DNA of 64,000 nucleotides, from positions 18,809-82,808 of the forward strand of contig NZ_JAJRCG010000010.1 of NCBI RefSeq assembly GCF_028679125.1, in the 5' to 3' direction. This DNA comes from Methanoregula sp. GTDB taxonomy: Archaea; Halobacteriota; Methanomicrobia; Methanomicrobiales; Methanospirillaceae. The position numbers were made by a program, and so were the translations under genes. Within the stretch, counting starts at the first letter, position 1. Every line of letters starts with the position of its first letter. Positions 62,160-64,000 of the stretch are shown here, one piece after another. The notes below the pieces were generated by a model. It did not search any database. It worked only from the letters and a program-made list of their open reading frames with translations, and was not told the DNA's origin.

Positions 62160-62619
62160 AATCCACTCCTATAGTTTCCAGTATCACCCGAATCGTCTTC
62201 GGAATTGCTTTCTGCACTTCGTCAGAAAGGCCGATCTCGAATTCAGGAGCGGTAACCCGTGCCGGCTGGCACCCGATGACCGTAATGTCAACCCGGTCTT
62301 TGATACGCTGGAGCGGCTCGGTGAGATCCCACGAATGGGCATCACGATACGCACCCGGCGGCAGGTCCTCGACACGGAGTTTGGTAACGGACCCCGGCTC
62401 TGCCCCATAATCGGCAATATCGACGATGACGAGTTTCTTCGTCACTTCCGGGTCGAGCAGGGTAAAAATAAAGTGGGGGCCGCCAAGGCCCGCATCTACT
62501 ATCATTACATTGTCGGGAAGTGAGAGTTTTTCCATCTCTTCGATTACTGCCGGGCCAAAGCCGTCATCGGCGAACAGGGGGTTTCCACACCCTGCTATCA
62601 CGATCTCCGGATACAGCAT
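62083..62619 (-). CDS. frhD: F420 hydrogenase maturation endopeptidase
   Basis: A 178-residue protease of the HycI/HyaD family that trims the C-terminus of FrhA after nickel insertion. Nickel-site elements are IAGCGNPLFADDGFGPAV (about residues 8-25, with the Asp/Glu ligand region), the Asp in IVDAGLGG (about 41) and SWDLTEP with the upstream His (DAHSWD, about 93-98). The last 30 residues (after VILETIGV) lie in the overlap with frhG and look out of character, as if an earlier stop has been lost. Confidence 0.93.
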   Translation of the reverse strand: MLYPEIVIAGCGNPLFADDGFGPAVIEEMEKLSLPDNVMIVDAGLGGPHFIFTLLDPEVTKKLVIVDIADYGAEPGSVTKLRVEDLPPGAYRDAHSWDLTEPLQRIKDRVDITVIGCQPARVTAPEFEIGLSDEVQKAIPKTIRVILETIGVDYGTTINLQEGRQRGTAETCSSGKSR

Positions 62620-62629
62620 CAGGTTACAC

Positions 62630-63997
62630 TCACTGGATGAGCTTCTGAGCCACTACCTTGTTGTCCTCGTCCACTACGATCATGTGGGTTGCACATGATA
62701 CACAGGGGTCGTACCCGCGCATGATAACTTCGGCAAGCTGCCAGGGTGCGCCCTTGAGGGCGGCGCTGCAGGTTGCGAAGTTCCAGGTGGTCGGGACAAG
62801 CATGCTGAAGTACTGGACCTTCCAGTCCTTGACGCGTGCCATGTGGACATCGGTTCCACGGGGGGCTTCGTTGGATGCCCAGCCGAGGGAGCCGTCGCCG
62901 TCGGGGATGTAGTCTGCTACAACCTTGCCGGCGGTGTTGAGCTCGTCAAGGCAGTCGATCATCTCGTAGAAGCAGTCCTGGTATTCCATCTCACGGGCAA
63001 TGTTCTGGGCAACGGTACCCTTCTCGTCAAAGTTCTTGTACTTGACAAGGCGGGCGCGGGGGCCGACTTCAACGGGCTGGCCGTCGTACATCGGGATACC
63101 GGTGCAGGCTTCCATCTGGGGGTTGACCTTGGTGCCAACCTTGGTGGTGCCGCCAATCGGGTAGCGGGGCTCTTCGAGGTCCACGGTCATCTCGCCCATG
63201 TACCAGTCCCACGGCCTGACTTCCTTGAACCTGCGGATGTCCCAGCTGGGGCATTCGTCAAGGCTTGAGGAGCCGTAGAACGCGTGGGTTGCAAGGTAGC
63301 CCTGGTCATGGTAACCGAGGGTCTTGGGGAGCGGAACCTTCATGCCGCCGACATCGACGTGCTCGCGTGCCTGGTAGTTGCGCAGGACTGCGATCATGAA
63401 GTCAGACTGGGCGTGAGCAAGGACAAGTCCTTCCTTCGCGAGGTCGTACATCTTGGTCTTTGCCAGTTCCGACACGTTCCGGTACATACCACCAATGCGG
63501 GTGTTCCGCGGGTGGATGCAGTCGCCGCCGGCGATCTGGCCGATGGTCTGGCCGATCTCACGGATGCGCTGGATGCGCTTTGCAACGCTGCGCACCGGCT
63601 CTTCTGCCGTGAACGGGTTGATCTTCACTTCAGTGCCCGGAAGGTAAAGGTCGGGCAGGATCAGGATATCGTGCAGTGCAATGCTGTGCGCACGGTTTGC
63701 GAGCTGAAGGATGTGACGGAGCATCAGTGCGTCCCGGGGGATCTCACACTTGATGGATGCTTCCATTGCTTCGGTAGCCGCGAGGTTGTGGGCAATCGGA
63801 CAGATACCACAGACACGGGATGCAATCTTGGGGACCTGCTCGGGGGTCTTACCCACGGCAAGCTTCTCAACTCCACGGACCGGGGTAATGGAACACCAGT
63901 TACCGGTCTCGATGATGCCCTGGTCGTTGACCTTGAGCGTCAGCTTGGAGTGTCCCTCATGTCTTGTGGTTGGGGAAATCTCTACAACTTTCGACAA
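62630..63997 (-). CDS. frhA: Coenzyme F420-reducing hydrogenase, alpha (large) subunit
   Basis: A 455-residue [NiFe] large subunit. The nickel site uses RVCGICPIAH near the N-terminus (about residues 61-70) and DPCVSCATHM near the C-terminus (about 429-438). All four ligands are Cys, so this is not the selenocysteine form. About 17 residues follow the last His and would be cut by FrhD. It oxidises hydrogen and feeds electrons through FrhG and FrhB to F420, central to CO2 reduction to methane. The start ATG is three bases from the window edge, so the promoter is not visible. Confidence 0.97.
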   Translation of the reverse strand: MSKVVEISPTTRHEGHSKLTLKVNDQGIIETGNWCSITPVRGVEKLAVGKTPEQVPKIASRVCGICPIAHNLAATEAMEASIKCEIPRDALMLRHILQLANRAHSIALHDILILPDLYLPGTEVKINPFTAEEPVRSVAKRIQRIREIGQTIGQIAGGDCIHPRNTRIGGMYRNVSELAKTKMYDLAKEGLVLAHAQSDFMIAVLRNYQAREHVDVGGMKVPLPKTLGYHDQGYLATHAFYGSSSLDECPSWDIRRFKEVRPWDWYMGEMTVDLEEPRYPIGGTTKVGTKVNPQMEACTGIPMYDGQPVEVGPRARLVKYKNFDEKGTVAQNIAREMEYQDCFYEMIDCLDELNTAGKVVADYIPDGDGSLGWASNEAPRGTDVHMARVKDWKVQYFSMLVPTTWNFATCSAALKGAPWQLAEVIMRGYDPCVSCATHMIVVDEDNKVVAQKLIQ

Positions 63998-64000
63998 TAT

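Noticed and set aside
62630..63997. Selenocysteine in FrhA
   Set aside because: Both nickel-ligand motifs read as Cys codons, and no in-frame TGA is present.

Overview
The window is about 64 kb of a methanogenic archaeon, most likely order Methanomicrobiales (a Methanoregula/Methanosphaerula-like lineage). Direct evidence: an F420-reducing hydrogenase operon (frhADGB) at the right edge; archaeal information-processing genes (aIF5B, S6e, S8e, SRP19, TFB, Gar1, Rio2); tRNA genes without encoded CCA; a cupin-type phosphoglucose isomerase; and methanogen-typical DUF2240, DUF2124, DUF3821 and PEGA proteins. The DNA is GC-rich, with sharply contrasting AT-rich or C/G-tract intergenic islands. The genus is inference; no database was searched.

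Layout. 0-4.3 kb: the end of a CPBP protease gene and an ABC-2 permease, then small membrane, lipoprotein and methyltransferase genes. 4.4-12.4 kb: core information genes (tRNA-His, aIF5B, S6e, DUF2240 and a partner, S8e, hypB, SRP19, a PHP phosphoesterase, Gar1, TFB). 12.4-13.8 kb: twin tRNA-Ala genes (CGC and TGC) and an AT-rich field of degenerate repeats with no gene. 13.8-18.0 kb: a minus-strand cluster rio2 - COG2433/DUF460 - thiL with overlapping ends, plus an acidic/proline-rich protein. 18.1-25.3 kb: a TtuA-like protein with a degenerate PP-loop, NAD synthase, cupin PGI, an NrpRII-like DUF128 protein, a conserved unknown, a dihydrolipoamide-dehydrogenase-like flavoprotein and a class II LysRS. 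25.4-30.8 kb: a cytosolic and an exported cyclophilin side by side, a PEGA surface protein with a sensor-like membrane protein, a PLP aminotransferase and a C_GCAxxG_C_C protein.

31.2-35.2 kb is an accessory operon: Fe-S aldo/keto reductase, TetR regulator, ABC ATPase and permease, behind a TATA-like element and a perfect 7+2+7 palindromic operator. 35.4-38.8 kb looks acquired: a bacterial-type methyltransferase bracketed by 22-bp direct repeats, a lone HicB-like protein and a lone DNA methyltransferase. 38.8-51.5 kb: TrmO-like, DUF2124, a long-form purL split from purQ, a DUF3821 surface protein, a four-zinc-ribbon protein, recQ, a REC-PAS-PAS protein and an RNB exoribonuclease.

51.5-55.0 kb holds the best candidate for a distinct system: a tightly coupled TerY-like vWA protein, PP2C-like phosphatase and kinase/HhH membrane protein (a TerY-P-type phosphosignalling triad). 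It is followed by a DUF2927-like lipoprotein and two divergent serine beta-lactamase-fold hydrolases. 59.6-60.3 kb is a non-coding array of C6-8/G6-8 hairpins just downstream of frhB. The window ends in frhB-frhG-frhD-frhA (transcribed A to B), in which the end of frhD overlaps the start of frhG by 77 bp.
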